A DNA stretch of 64,000 bases, taken from the NCBI GenBank assembly GCA_902784425.1, contig CACZUS010000003.1:1-64000 (forward strand), in the 5' to 3' direction. Shown here in pieces: positions 44,501-52,745 of this stretch (the first letter of the stretch is position 1; each line of letters begins with the position of its first letter). A program made the translations under genes and the position numbers. The notes below the pieces were generated by a model that searched no databases, was not told where the DNA came from, and worked only from the letters and a program-made list of their open reading frames with translations. The stretch comes from an uncultured Bacteroidales bacterium. GTDB taxonomy: Bacteria; Bacteroidota; Bacteroidia; Bacteroidales; Paludibacteraceae.

Positions 44501-46154
44501 AATTGTCTTGTTGAATGTTAAATGCACCTAGAGAATAGATGTTACGCATACATAAGTTCCAAAGTTTTTTATTAGTAGGTGTAGGAATGGAACTTTTCAG
44601 CAATTTCACGATGATGTTTTGAGAAGCTGTTTTAGTTGAGTCGGCGGTTGTTGTTGTCAATTCACCCACTTGGTATTTTTTTCCACCTTTTGAGTATTCG
44701 TATGCAACTGCGATAATATGGTCGGATGAGGATGTGCTTCTTAGTGAGATGTAACCCAATTCAGGATTCAGAGTGTATTCAGATTCTGATAGTAGTCTTG
44801 CGCTATTTAATATCTCATAATCTTTAGAAGATTCGAGGTTGTTGCCATTATAGACAGTGTTGTTTAATGCGTGTGATACGGTTTGAATGTCTCGTATGTT
44901 TTTGTTGGCGCTTAATTGTTTGTATAAATCGCCGTTACTATTATCGGGAACGTTTTCAGACTTCCCGTCAGAGTCGTATGTTTCGCCGATATCTGTTAGT
45001 GCGACAATGTTTCTTGTTGTATAGTTGGCGGAAGAAGAAGAGGTGTTGGTCACCCACACTTCTACTTTATTGATGATAATACCTGATTGAGGATTGGGTG
45101 CGTTTTTCGCCCATTCGTCATAGTGATCGTAGAAGTAAGAGGATAGGAAGAAGTGTTTGTTATCCTCATATTTCGTTGGAACCAATTCAAATTTTGTGGT
45201 TTGTGCGCCCTCCGTTGAGATGGTCTTCCTCTCGGATTGTTGTTGGGAGGCAATAGCAGAAATCTTGAGTTTTCCGAATTGAAGGTCTGTACGCACACCG
45301 AACAAATCGGTACTTCCGGTGATAAGGGAGGAGGAAAGCGGGAGACTAACGTTACCAGCTTCGACCCGTTGAAGGATCTCATCTTCGTTTCCTTTATAAC
45401 CTAAGTTAATCAATCTTTTATCCGCATCGAAAGAGGCTTCGGTGTTATAGTTCAAGTTGAAGTTTATTTTGTCTCCGACGGATCCAGTAGCGGAAAGTTG
45501 GATTTTAGGGTCAAAGTTGAAAATGGTGTTGATGCGGTTTCTTTCGGAGATGGTTGGATTGTCTCGTTTTGAAACGGTGAACCCGAAGTCGAGGTCGACA
45601 GAACCTTGAGTTTTTAATTGAACGCCGCCAGGTCCGAATATGTCTTCACCTTTTTTGCCTAGACCGATTTGTACTTCGCTGAAAGTGAATTTGTTACCTC
45701 CATCTGTGTTGGTTTTTGCCTTTTCAGCCCAGTATTGATTCATGGATTGTTGCAAGGCATAGTTTCTATATTCGTCTTCGCTCAGAACAAATGGTGTGGC
45801 GATATCCATATCGCCCACTCTGTTGTGAAAAATATAGTAGCCAGTTGCAGGGTCATATTCCACCTCAGACGTCATGTTGACGGGGTCTTTTAGGTCGATG
45901 GAGGGTTGTTCGAGAAGGTTGTCGTAGGTGACAACTTCGGTTGATTTGACAGGGAATTTTAGTCCCTTCATGGTGTCTCTTCTGCCATCTTGAGGGGTTT
46001 CTTCTCTTTCTGCTTGGTTAGCTGATGTTTGTGAGGTTCTTGCTCGTGGATTGAGACTCATTCTTCCTGCGGGTCTTTGAGCGTAACCAGAAAGAGCTAC
46101 TATACTGCATAGTAGCGCAAAAGCGATGATGATATATTTTATATTCTTTTCCAA
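38577..46154 (-). CDS. sprA: T9SS outer-membrane translocon SprA/Sov
   Basis: A 2525-residue outer-membrane barrel, the protein-conducting pore of the type IX secretion system (SprA in Flavobacterium, Sov in Porphyromonas). A signal peptide (about 1-25, LSGYAQ) is followed by the SprA N-terminal segments, with the typical stretches MNQYWAEKA, FTFSEVQIGLGKKGEDIFGPGGVQLKTQG in outline, and KINFNLNYNTEASFDADKRLINLGYKGNEDEI. Many amphipathic strands follow, ending AFKINLTR. Such pores use a 36-strand barrel. Length and order are normal for the family. It lies 31 bases after ruvA on the same strand. It should export the two xylanases and the short sorting-domain protein of this window. Confidence 0.96.
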   Translation of the reverse strand: MEKNIKYIIIAFALLCSIVALSGYAQRPAGRMSLNPRARTSQTSANQAEREETPQDGRRDTMKGLKFPVKSTEVVTYDNLLEQPSIDLKDPVNMTSEVEYDPATGYYIFHNRVGDMDIATPFVLSEDEYRNYALQQSMNQYWAEKAKTNTDGGNKFTFSEVQIGLGKKGEDIFGPGGVQLKTQGSVDLDFGFTVSKRDNPTISERNRINTIFNFDPKIQLSATGSVGDKINFNLNYNTEASFDADKRLINLGYKGNEDEILQRVEAGNVSLPLSSSLITGSTDLFGVRTDLQFGKLKISAIASQQQSERKTISTEGAQTTKFELVPTKYEDNKHFFLSSYFYDHYDEWAKNAPNPQSGIIINKVEVWVTNTSSSSANYTTRNIVALTDIGETYDSDGKSENVPDNSNGDLYKQLSANKNIRDIQTVSHALNNTVYNGNNLESSKDYEILNSARLLSESEYTLNPELGYISLRSTSSSDHIIAVAYEYSKGGKKYQVGELTTTTADSTKTASQNIIVKLLKSSIPTPTNKKLWNLCMRNIYSLGAFNIQQDNFKVEIKYYFQNDSLTAYLNYIPTLNNKNLLQILNMDRLNKRQNAMPDGYFDYIPGYTINPSTGRIIFLSTRPFDTGIRNGYGNLPNIENYTYPELYDSTLTIAEQYTEKNKYLITGEFSSTSGSEIRLGVTNVARGSVRVTAGGRTLTEGTGYTVDYNLGIVKILDETALASNSPINISLESESFFSTQRKSLVGVNAEYTFSDKFSLGTTLLHLNETPLTSKVSLGNEPLSNTIWGMNGTYKTDWQWLTNAIDKLPLINAKAPSSFALSGEFAQLIPGHNRSINQDDDKTGISYIDDFEGAESSINIKNPSSWALASTPKISSGPLYNKHFIRENDPYWSQYLDPVKLSYIGYGLNRSHMAWYYIDQIFTSDHSSKNTPSYIKANKDDILSNHYVRQTHETEIYLDKDFSNLESTTLQTLHLHYYPKERGAYNLDVDGMNEDGYLENPGDRWAGIMRKLDNTNFENSNIEYLELWLMDPFIYDDMNTTSGKLVFNLGNISEDVLKDGRKAFENGLPTVQNLATVDTTIWGRVPRLTAITGSFDNAYLAQQDLGLDGLSDEDEFNFTESYRRYAQAIKEKVNSKAIARWNDATFSPLTDPAGDNFHYFRGSDYDEKEAHIFDCYKYYNGTEGNSTSSSENNFTSTAVNTPDCEDLNRDNTLNETEQYYEYILEIDKEYFEDESKWGENFITNKASSEVKLKNGEKDSIHWYQIRIPIKTSKKRAEGNISDFRSIRYIRMYMTGFEEEEHLRIGELQLVRTDWRIYEKNERLVESSIANKLKGTGRIDISSVCKYNDSSKKPVGYLLPPHIKPTYDPSQQQSTVEENEQSMVLRIDSLEPNDVRAVYKTVSLDTRQYKRFKMFVHAEKLMDGEDIPDNRLYAFVRLGSDFTDNYYEYRIPLKITPEGANLAETVWPAYNNFDFAFEQLTNLKLERDKKKNAGQARFNERYTKMDGKNTMAIIGSPSFGEISSLMIGIVNEDDINHSAEIWVNEMRMSGFDEDGGWAAVANLGVVFSDLGSLTIGGQAETTGFGNIEDNVTNRNQEDFYEYNITAAIQLGKLFPEKGKVNMPFTYTRTHQMTQPKYDPLNTDTELEKTLDNYDDNRIKDSIKAMSRTDKVYQSFSLNNVRVGIASKKVPMPYDPANFSFSLGYNETKETNPDIEYEKIQNYKGTFNYVYSLNPKPVEPFKKVKWLKSNHLKLIKDFNFYYVPKNISFSTSMSRYYEEIQNRNYNSPIIKDTTFQYMSFDKNWQWDRTSSIKWDLTRSLKLSFNSAMNSEITEIINTDPEDGDRLVNIPINKEYLQDIGYFDWYEKWKDTVWSCIKGFGDPVAYEQKFSATYALPINKLPHLDWITSNAQYSANYQWDKGAILTMGESPVTGNIINNQRNWSGDVRFNFETLYNKFPYLKELNRKLQKPTNTLKWKDESKEKKEKDNKPKVYERKKLRLKAGNKTRINHRLNSVKLIVTLTDTSGANVPFKYSIVDPNSISVSTKADFNNLVLTIKNNEREDNAFDKVRDYSIRFLMLIRNININYRHNDALEINGYRPYSGFLGQDNENPGYDFTFGFYNVEKFLNRAYNEDSLLIMNDNITNPIVHTISQNLTVKSLLEPIPGLKIDLNASWLKNNQDDIYYMYGYKDGWNSQDIAGSFSRTCLPIRTAFTKNTSDSKVFAKFLENRNIIQKRIYNRVGYQNANGNPNFVSKSNADVLIPAFYAAYMDKDAHTTDLNFVPESNVLKMISSLIPNWKVTCDALMKIPQIKKKFKSFNINHTYKSTYNIGAYRSLTDWVGIYGDDIYGINGNNEDFNFITSHYEVNTVSISEQFSPLFGIDASLKNNLSIKFEVKKSRNIQLDIPGNQILESGNMEYVFGSGYRFDDIGMIIKVGKNQKKVKNDLNLRGDVGFKNTDAYIRVIDDEYSQLSSGLRTLTIKLSADYVLSERLNVKLYYDCKSSTPKVSEGYPTVTNDFGIAFKINLTR

Positions 46155-46185
46155 TTTGTTTAATCTATTCTTATGTATAAGAACG

Positions 46186-46761
46186 TTATCGAAGCCTATT
46201 TAGTGCTTCTTTGATTAATTTTTCTATTGAGATTGTTGGATTTTCTTTAACGATTGCGTCAACGACCTTGGTAGCAGCAGATTGATTATAACCTAAAACA
46301 ACAAGTGCAGCCAATGCTTCTTCTTTGTTTTCGTTGAATGCTCCAGTTTCGTTTGAATCCGTTTTGTTTACCTTATCCTTTAAATCTACAATGATTCGTT
46401 CTGCTGTTTTACTTCCGATACCTTTAACACCTTTCAGTTGTTTGACATTTTCTGTGCTGATGATTGCCTCTAGTTCCTGAACAGTGTAGGCTGATAGTAT
46501 CATGCGAGCGGAACTTGCACCTACTCCGGAGACTGAGATAAGGAGTAAAAAGAGATTTCGTTCTTCTTTGGTTGCAAAGCCGTAGAGGGTAAATGCATCC
46601 TCTCGTATGGATTCGTATATGTATAGGCTGACATCATCCTTCCCCTCAATTGCCGAGTATGTGTTTAGGGAAATGTTGATGGCAAACCCTATTTGCTGGG
46701 TTTCTATAATAGTTTGTGTCGGATTTAGTTCCGTTATTTTCCCTTTTATGTATTCAAGCAT
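46186..46761 (-). CDS. ruvA: Holliday junction branch-migration protein RuvA
   Basis: A 191-residue protein that grips Holliday junctions and recruits RuvB. The OB-fold (about 1-65, MLEYIKGKITELNPTQ) is followed by two helix-hairpin-helix motifs, VSGVGASSARMIL and LKGVKGIGSKTAERII, and a C-terminal RuvB-binding domain (about 145-191, ALVVLGYNQSAATKVVD). I start at 46761 (MLEYIKGK), the conserved N-terminus; the frame stays open 48 bases further upstream. TACATTTG on the minus strand (46807-46814) may be its -7 box. sprA follows on the same strand. Confidence 0.95.
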   Translation of the reverse strand: MLEYIKGKITELNPTQTIIETQQIGFAINISLNTYSAIEGKDDVSLYIYESIREDAFTLYGFATKEERNLFLLLISVSGVGASSARMILSAYTVQELEAIISTENVKQLKGVKGIGSKTAERIIVDLKDKVNKTDSNETGAFNENKEEALAALVVLGYNQSAATKVVDAIVKENPTISIEKLIKEALNRLR

Positions 46762-46869
46762 GATTGAATTTCTATTGCTGATTTTATAAGAAAACAAAAA
46801 TTGGTGCAAATGTAAGAAAAAAATATTGCATTTAAGAGCAAACGGAGAAGGATTTTTGAAACATCAAAT

Positions 46870-46900
46870 TTTGGTATTAAATTAATATCGTGTACCTTTG
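46870..46900 (+). promoter_or_regulatory. Promoter of the wza-wzz-coaBC-recN run
   Basis: TTTG (46870-46873), exactly 19 bases, then TACCTTTG (46893-46900): a full consensus match, 19 bases before the chosen start codon. Confidence 0.75.
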
Positions 46901-46919
46901 CAAGGTATTTTGTTTAAAA

Positions 46920-49340
46920 ATGTATGCTATGCAAAAACGAATTTTATGTTTAGTCGTTTCTTTTGTGATTTGTCTTGTTTCGGCATTTGCTCAAATTTCC
47001 TTTCAGAATATAAACAGGATAAAGGTTGATGATTTGTCTGACACTCAGTTAGCACAGTTCGTTAAGAAATATACTGAACAGGGTTATACATTAGCAGATG
47101 TTGAACGTATGGCAAAGGCCAAAGAAATGCCTGCTGCTGAATTGGAGAAACTAAAGTTTAGAATTAATGCGATGGAGACATCTACGGAGTCTGCTGAACT
47201 GATAGAGTCTCCTACAATTCAGTTGCCAACGGTGACAGAGAAAAGCAAACAAAGTCGAGTTTATGGAGCATCATTGTTTGATCGTTCGAAGGTGTCGTTT
47301 GAACCTGGTCAATCCATACCTACTCCAAGAAATTATATAGTGGGGGCTAATGATGTTTTACATGTTGATGTATATGGAATGTCTGAGGCAACGTATGATT
47401 TGACAGTTTCATCAGAAGGCTCGATACGAATCCCCAATGTGGGCATGGCCCAAGTGAGTGGTTTGACAATCGAAGCTGCTGAGAATGTGATTAAGAAAAA
47501 ATTGTCTGTTATCTATAATTCCATTAATTCAGGAAGAACGACGGTTGCGGTTTCTGTGAATAGAATTCGTTCAATCAAGGTATACATCATGGGCGAGGTT
47601 TACAATCCGGGAAGTTATACATTGTCATCTGTTTCCTCTGTGATAAATGCTATGAATGCATGTGGTGGTCCGTCAGAAAATGGTTCCATGCGTTCTATAA
47701 AGTTGCTGAGAAATGGGAAGGAGATTGCCAATGTGGATTTGTATGAGTTTTTGATGAAGGGGGTTATGCCTAGCGACATGACTTTGCAAGATCAGGATGT
47801 TATACATGTACCTCCATATGAGAATCGAGTAACCATAAATGGAGCGGTGAAACGTGACGGTATTTATGAGTTGAAAAATGGTGAAACATTACAAAATCTG
47901 TTAGATTATTGCGGTGGTTTCTCTGAGGATGCTTATACGGAGCGAATATCTGTCACACGCAATACGAATGGAGAAAAGAGTGTTGCCGATGTGACGAGGG
48001 ATATTTTCAAAATGTTCAATCCTGCATCTGGTGATATTTATCAGGTGGATCGCATTTTGGAAAAATATACGAATAGAGTACAAATCTTAGGTAGTGTTTT
48101 CCGTCCGGGGGTATATGCTTTGGAAGAAAACATGTCGCTTCGTGATTTGGTAAACAAGGCCAATGGATTGACAGAGGATGCCTTTATGGAGAGTGCAACC
48201 GTATTGCGTCTTCAAGAAGATTTGACTCCTGAAATCGTTTCCTTTAATGTGAAAGATTTGATGGAGGGCAAATTCAATCTGTTATTACAGAAAGAGGATG
48301 TTGTGACAATTGGTGGAAAGAATGATTTTGAGCCAGAGAAGAAGGTTGCCATCTATGGTGCTGTCTTGTCACCTGGTTCATTTCCTTTTTATGAAAACAT
48401 CACGCTGAGAGACATCGTCTTTTTGGCAAGAGGATTTGTTGATGAGGCAGATCCAGAACGGATTGAGGTTGTGAGAATGGTAAAAGATAATGATGTGTTG
48501 AAAACCGATGATAAAAAGACAGAAGTCTTTACATTATCTTTGTCTCGCGAGTTGTCGGGACCTGATGCGGATTTCAAATTGCAACCCAAAGATTTGGTTA
48601 CGGTTCGTAAAAAAGAGGGGTATGAGTCATTGGGTACTGTTCAGGTGTTGGGAGAGGTAGTAAGACCTGGAACGTATGCCGTAACACGTAAGACGGAGAG
48701 AATTTCAGATTTAATCGCAAGATCTAGCGGATTGTCTCAGTATGCGTATGCTGAAGGTGCCTTTTTGATTCGTAGTTCTAAACGTACAGAAGCAGAACGT
48801 CGTAGAGACCTTAAGTTATTATCAATGTTGAAAGATGCTGATAATGTATCCTCTATCGAGGATATTCGTAAGGAAATAGAGTCTCGACAAGATTTGGTTG
48901 GTATAAGGTTGGAAGAAATTATCAAGAATCCTGGTTCTCAAACGGATTTGTATTTGGAAGCGGGTGATATCATTTTTGTTCCTAAGACTTTGCAAACAGT
49001 AACGATAGCAGGTGCAGTCCAAGTGCCTGGAATGGAGATTTATACTGGACCATCATTGCGTAAGTATATAAGAGGTGCAGGAGGATTTGAAAGAAAAGCA
49101 AGAAGACGAGGTGTATATGTGGCATATTCTAATGGTAAGATAGCATCTACACGTCAGGCTTTCTTATGGGCAAAGAATTATCCGATAGTAAAACCGGGAT
49201 GTCATATATTTGTGCCAGAGAAGGATGAGAAAGAATCGAATGGAAAGGAGAATGCCACCTTCTTTGTCTCATTGTTTAGTTCTATTGCAACAATGGCTTC
49301 TGTGATTGTAACAGCCATATCGGTTATTGCAGATGATTAG
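46920..49340 (+). CDS. Polysaccharide export outer-membrane protein with SLBB repeats (Wza-like)
   Basis: An 806-residue exported protein. The signal peptide ends near SAFAQ, and the Wza/poly-export domain (about 140-225) begins PRNYIVGANDVLHVDVYGMSEATYDL. It is followed by a long array of SLBB beta-grasp repeats (about 225-770: VYIMGEVYNPGSYTL, VTINGAVKRDGIYEL, VQILGSVFRPGVYAL, VAIYGAVLSPGSFPF, VQVLGEVVRPGTYAV, VTIAGAVQVPGMEIY). A C-terminal helix (about 783-803) could anchor it. Six SLBB units is more than in E. coli Wza and typical of Bacteroidetes. The start follows a consensus promoter; ATGs at 46920 and 46929 are both possible. It should form the capsule or exopolysaccharide duct with the Wzz-like protein next to it. 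Confidence 0.92.
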   Translation: MYAMQKRILCLVVSFVICLVSAFAQISFQNINRIKVDDLSDTQLAQFVKKYTEQGYTLADVERMAKAKEMPAAELEKLKFRINAMETSTESAELIESPTIQLPTVTEKSKQSRVYGASLFDRSKVSFEPGQSIPTPRNYIVGANDVLHVDVYGMSEATYDLTVSSEGSIRIPNVGMAQVSGLTIEAAENVIKKKLSVIYNSINSGRTTVAVSVNRIRSIKVYIMGEVYNPGSYTLSSVSSVINAMNACGGPSENGSMRSIKLLRNGKEIANVDLYEFLMKGVMPSDMTLQDQDVIHVPPYENRVTINGAVKRDGIYELKNGETLQNLLDYCGGFSEDAYTERISVTRNTNGEKSVADVTRDIFKMFNPASGDIYQVDRILEKYTNRVQILGSVFRPGVYALEENMSLRDLVNKANGLTEDAFMESATVLRLQEDLTPEIVSFNVKDLMEGKFNLLLQKEDVVTIGGKNDFEPEKKVAIYGAVLSPGSFPFYENITLRDIVFLARGFVDEADPERIEVVRMVKDNDVLKTDDKKTEVFTLSLSRELSGPDADFKLQPKDLVTVRKKEGYESLGTVQVLGEVVRPGTYAVTRKTERISDLIARSSGLSQYAYAEGAFLIRSSKRTEAERRRDLKLLSMLKDADNVSSIEDIRKEIESRQDLVGIRLEEIIKNPGSQTDLYLEAGDIIFVPKTLQTVTIAGAVQVPGMEIYTGPSLRKYIRGAGGFERKARRRGVYVAYSNGKIASTRQAFLWAKNYPIVKPGCHIFVPEKDEKESNGKENATFFVSLFSSIATMASVIVTAISVIADD

Positions 49341-49406
49341 ACAAAAAAGTAAATTGTCAAATATCCTGATAAATTCAGTACTGAAATAATTGAGAATATA
49401 AAAAGT

Positions 49407-50537
49407 ATGAGCGAATTAGAGGAATTATTTAAGTCCATGTCTGCAGAGGATACGAAAAAATCTTCTGTTTCTTTAGGAGAAGTGCTTTCCTATATAAAAA
49501 AATATTGGAACCACTTATGGAAGAAGAAATGGATAGTTGTCGCCGCAGGCATAATATGTGCAGTTTTAGGATATATTTACGTATACAATAAAACGATAAA
49601 ATATAGCGCCAATTATGTTTTCACGGTAGGTGGTGATACTCCTACTACTGCGGGATTAAGTATTACTTCTTTACTTGGAATGGGTGGTAGCTCGATGAAT
49701 GCTTTCTCAGGGGATAATGTGCTTGAGTTGCTAAAGTCAAGGAATATGATTGAGAACACATTGTTGTCTCCTTGTGAGTACCAGGGTGATACAATAACAT
49801 TTATGGAATATCTTTTAATTTGTGATAGCGTTCGTGTAAAGTGCGCAGAGGGTAAAATAGATGCTAGCGATGAGAAACAAACTTCCATATGTGATATTTC
49901 ATATCCATATGGACAAGATAGAAAGAGTTTCACCCGTGCGCAAGATAGTATTCTTATGATAGTATCATCGGGTATGATAAAAGAAAATATTTTTGTTTCA
50001 AGAAGAGATAAGAAATTGTCTTACATGGAATATCTGTATACCTATCCGAATGAAGAATTTGCCATGAGATTTTCGGCGGCTCATTTGAAGACTGTGGCAG
50101 ATTTCTATACAGAGACAAAGACTAGTCTGTCGAGAAAAAATTTAGAATCATTTCAACAAAAGGCTGATTCCGTACGTAGAGAATTGGATAAAACCATTGC
50201 TAAAAGTTCTGCTTTTTATGATGGACATAGAAATGCTTCTGGCTCGTTTGTGACAGCTCAGTTGAAGAAATATGAGATAGATATTCAGGTCTTGACTACA
50301 ACATATCAGGAGATTGAAAAGAATATTAAAGTGTTGGAGTTGGACTTGGCGAGAGAAACGCCATTGATTCAGATCATTGACGAACCATTCTACCCATTGC
50401 CAAATGACAAAATGAGAAAATTAAAAGGATTCATTATGGGTGGATTTCTGGGAGGATTCTTATCTTGCTTGACTCTTATTGCGATGCTCTATCTTTCTGA
50501 AATAAAGAAGAAGTTAGAGACTGAAGAGAAAGAATAA
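49407..50537 (+). CDS. Wzz-type chain-length / polysaccharide co-polymerase protein
   Basis: A 376-residue inner-membrane protein. Helices at about 42-61 (WIVVAAGIICAVLGYIYVYN) and 342-362 (GFIMGGFLGGFLSCLTLIAML) enclose a periplasmic helical domain with a coiled-coil part (about 225-320). The IDEPFYPLPNDKMRKLKG segment before the second helix is the classic Wzz signature. There is no cytosolic tyrosine-kinase domain. It pairs with the Wza-like gene 66 bases upstream. No glycosyltransferases, Wzx or Wzy are in this window. Confidence 0.9.
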   Translation: MSELEELFKSMSAEDTKKSSVSLGEVLSYIKKYWNHLWKKKWIVVAAGIICAVLGYIYVYNKTIKYSANYVFTVGGDTPTTAGLSITSLLGMGGSSMNAFSGDNVLELLKSRNMIENTLLSPCEYQGDTITFMEYLLICDSVRVKCAEGKIDASDEKQTSICDISYPYGQDRKSFTRAQDSILMIVSSGMIKENIFVSRRDKKLSYMEYLYTYPNEEFAMRFSAAHLKTVADFYTETKTSLSRKNLESFQQKADSVRRELDKTIAKSSAFYDGHRNASGSFVTAQLKKYEIDIQVLTTTYQEIEKNIKVLELDLARETPLIQIIDEPFYPLPNDKMRKLKGFIMGGFLGGFLSCLTLIAMLYLSEIKKKLETEEKE

Positions 50538-50568
50538 TCATTCAATCGAATAGAGGTAATTAGTTAGT

Positions 50569-51774
50569 ATGAGTTTACAGGGAAAACATATTTTGGTAGG
50601 TGTCACGGGTGGTATCGCTGCATATAAAATGGCAACGGTAATACGCGAGTTTAAAAAGAAAGGCGCTGAGGTGAAAGTTGTTATGACTCCAATGGCTAAA
50701 CAATTTATCACCCCACTTACGTTGGCTACGCTTTCTCAAAACCCTATTTTGGTCGATTTCTTCGATCCGGAGAATGGGGCATGGAATAGTCACGTTTCCC
50801 TTGGAATATGGGCAGATGCATATCTGATTGCTCCTGCCACTGCAAATACTATTGGTAAAATGGCTAATGGCATTGCAGATAATTTGTTGCTGACCTCTTA
50901 TCTTTCTGCAAAATGTCCTGTGTTTGTCGCTCCTGCGATGGATTTGGATATGTATGCTCATCCTGCTGTGCAAAAGAATATAGAGACATTGCGTTCTCGT
51001 GGAAATCACATCATTGATGCGGAAGAGGGATTCCTTGCTAGTGGATTGACTGGTAAAGGTCGTATGGCGGAACCTTCAACTATCGTTGATTCATTGGAAC
51101 ACTATTTCAATTCTATTAATGATTTGAAGGGGAAAAAAGTAATGATTACGGCAGGTCCTACATACGAAAAGATAGACCCTGTTCGTTTTATTGGTAACTA
51201 TTCTTCTGGTAAGATGGGATATGCCTTGGCAGAAGAGTGTGCTTCACGTGGTGCTGATGTGATTCTGGTTTCCGGTCCAGTTTCTTTAAAACCTGTTCAC
51301 CCTAATATAAAAAAGATTTCGGTAGAGTCGGCAGGTGAGATGTTTGATGCGGCAGTTGAAAATAGTTCTGATGCGGATGTTGAAATCCTATGTGCTGCAG
51401 TGGCGGATTATACACCAGCTCAACGTGCGGATAAAAAGATAAAAAGAGAAAAAACAGGAGAAATGAGCATCGACTTGATTCCTACTAAGGATATTGCAGC
51501 TCACCTGGGTAAAATAAAAAAGGAAGGTCAGTTGATGGTTGGGTTCGCTTTGGAAACAGATAATGAAGAGGTGAATGCAGTTGACAAATGTGCTCGTAAG
51601 AACTTGGACTTTATTGTGCTTAATTCATTAAACAATAAGAACACATGTTTTCAGAGTGATACCAATATGATAACTATTTTTGATAAGGATGGAAGTCGTC
51701 ATCCATACGAATTCAAGCCTAAACGGGAGGTGGCAAAGGATATCGTGGATCATATAGTTGAAAAGTTATCATGA
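50569..51774 (+). CDS. coaBC: Phosphopantothenoylcysteine decarboxylase/synthase
   Basis: A 401-residue bifunctional enzyme of coenzyme A synthesis. The FMN-binding CoaC half (about 1-185) has the catalytic histidine H75 (NSHVSLG) and APATANTIGKMANGIADNLL. The CoaB half (about 190-401) has GPTYEKIDPVRFIGNYSSGKMG and KKIKREKTGEMS. Two active-site positions known from E. coli differ: the N125 motif reads APAMDLDMY (D125) and the Cys158 position reads GFLASGLTG (S158). I believe related Bacteroidetes proteins share this, but it has not been checked here. It lies 31 bases after wzz and is followed by a DUF4835 gene. Confidence 0.95.
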   Translation: MSLQGKHILVGVTGGIAAYKMATVIREFKKKGAEVKVVMTPMAKQFITPLTLATLSQNPILVDFFDPENGAWNSHVSLGIWADAYLIAPATANTIGKMANGIADNLLLTSYLSAKCPVFVAPAMDLDMYAHPAVQKNIETLRSRGNHIIDAEEGFLASGLTGKGRMAEPSTIVDSLEHYFNSINDLKGKKVMITAGPTYEKIDPVRFIGNYSSGKMGYALAEECASRGADVILVSGPVSLKPVHPNIKKISVESAGEMFDAAVENSSDADVEILCAAVADYTPAQRADKKIKREKTGEMSIDLIPTKDIAAHLGKIKKEGQLMVGFALETDNEEVNAVDKCARKNLDFIVLNSLNNKNTCFQSDTNMITIFDKDGSRHPYEFKPKREVAKDIVDHIVEKLS

Positions 51775-51841
51775 TGGAATAAATATAGGATTCCTTCGTT
51801 TGTTAAATTAAAGTTTTGATATACGCTTAATAGTTTAAGAT

Positions 51842-52735
51842 ATGAATTTAAGAAATATATGCATGTCATTGTTCTTCCTTATGTGCATTGGACTCAATGC
51901 GCAGGAGATTAAATGTCATATTCAAATAAACACAGAAAAGATAGAGGGAACTAATAAGGATATTTATAATGAGTTGTCGAATGATTTGACAGAGTTTGTT
52001 AACTCACGTAGATGGACCGATGCTACCTTTACCGAAGATGAAAAGATAGAATGCACCTTTGTGATTATTTTGGAACAGACTGCAGGCGAGTCTTATTCGG
52101 GTAGATTACAAGTTCAAGCATCCCGACCTGTATTTAACTCAGGTTACAACACCACTTTGTTTAATTTCATGGATAAGAATCTTCAGTTTACTTATTCTAG
52201 ATATCAACGATTGGAGTTTGATGAAAATACCTACGAATCAAACCTCCTTTCCACAATCGCTTATTATGTGAATATAATTTTAGGCCTTAATTTTGACTCC
52301 TTCAGTCGTTATGGAGGAACTAAATATTTCGAGAAGGCGGAACTGATTTGTGCTTTGGCACAGACATCTGATGATGTAGGTTGGACTGCCTTTAAAAGCG
52401 ATTTAAACAGATATGCGTTGATCAGTAATTTCATGGATGATCGTTTAAAGAAATTGCGTGACATCATCTATGAGTACCATCGCTTTGGTCTTGATGAAAT
52501 GGTGAATAGTGTGGAAAAGGGTAGAACAAATATCTACAACAATCTTCCTTATCTTCGTGAAATGAATAGGGCTGTTCCTTATTCGGTTGCACTGCAGACC
52601 TTTGTGGAAAACAAATTAAACGAGCTGTTGGATATGTTTAAACCTGCTACAGCGAAAGAGAAGAAAGAAGTCTACGATATTCTTCAGAGTATCTTACCGA
52701 CAGAGACCACCAAATTTCAAGAGTTGTTGAATTAG
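51842..52735 (+). CDS. DUF4835 family protein (PorD-like, T9SS-associated)
   Basis: A 297-residue exported protein with signal peptide (about 1-21, IGLNAQ). It carries DUF4835 features: EIKCHIQINTEKIEGTNKDIYNELSNDLTEFVNSRRWTD in outline, then ARPVFNSGYNTTLFNF-like and YQRLEFDENTYESNLLSTIAYYVNIILGLNFDSFS stretches. This family has been named PorD in Bacteroidetes with a T9SS; I recall that name but cannot check it, and its exact function is unclear. The position between coaBC and recN is, as far as I recall, conserved in the phylum. It is probably periplasmic. Confidence 0.75.
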   Translation: MNLRNICMSLFFLMCIGLNAQEIKCHIQINTEKIEGTNKDIYNELSNDLTEFVNSRRWTDATFTEDEKIECTFVIILEQTAGESYSGRLQVQASRPVFNSGYNTTLFNFMDKNLQFTYSRYQRLEFDENTYESNLLSTIAYYVNIILGLNFDSFSRYGGTKYFEKAELICALAQTSDDVGWTAFKSDLNRYALISNFMDDRLKKLRDIIYEYHRFGLDEMVNSVEKGRTNIYNNLPYLREMNRAVPYSVALQTFVENKLNELLDMFKPATAKEKKEVYDILQSILPTETTKFQELLN

Positions 52736-52745
52736 AATTTCTGAT

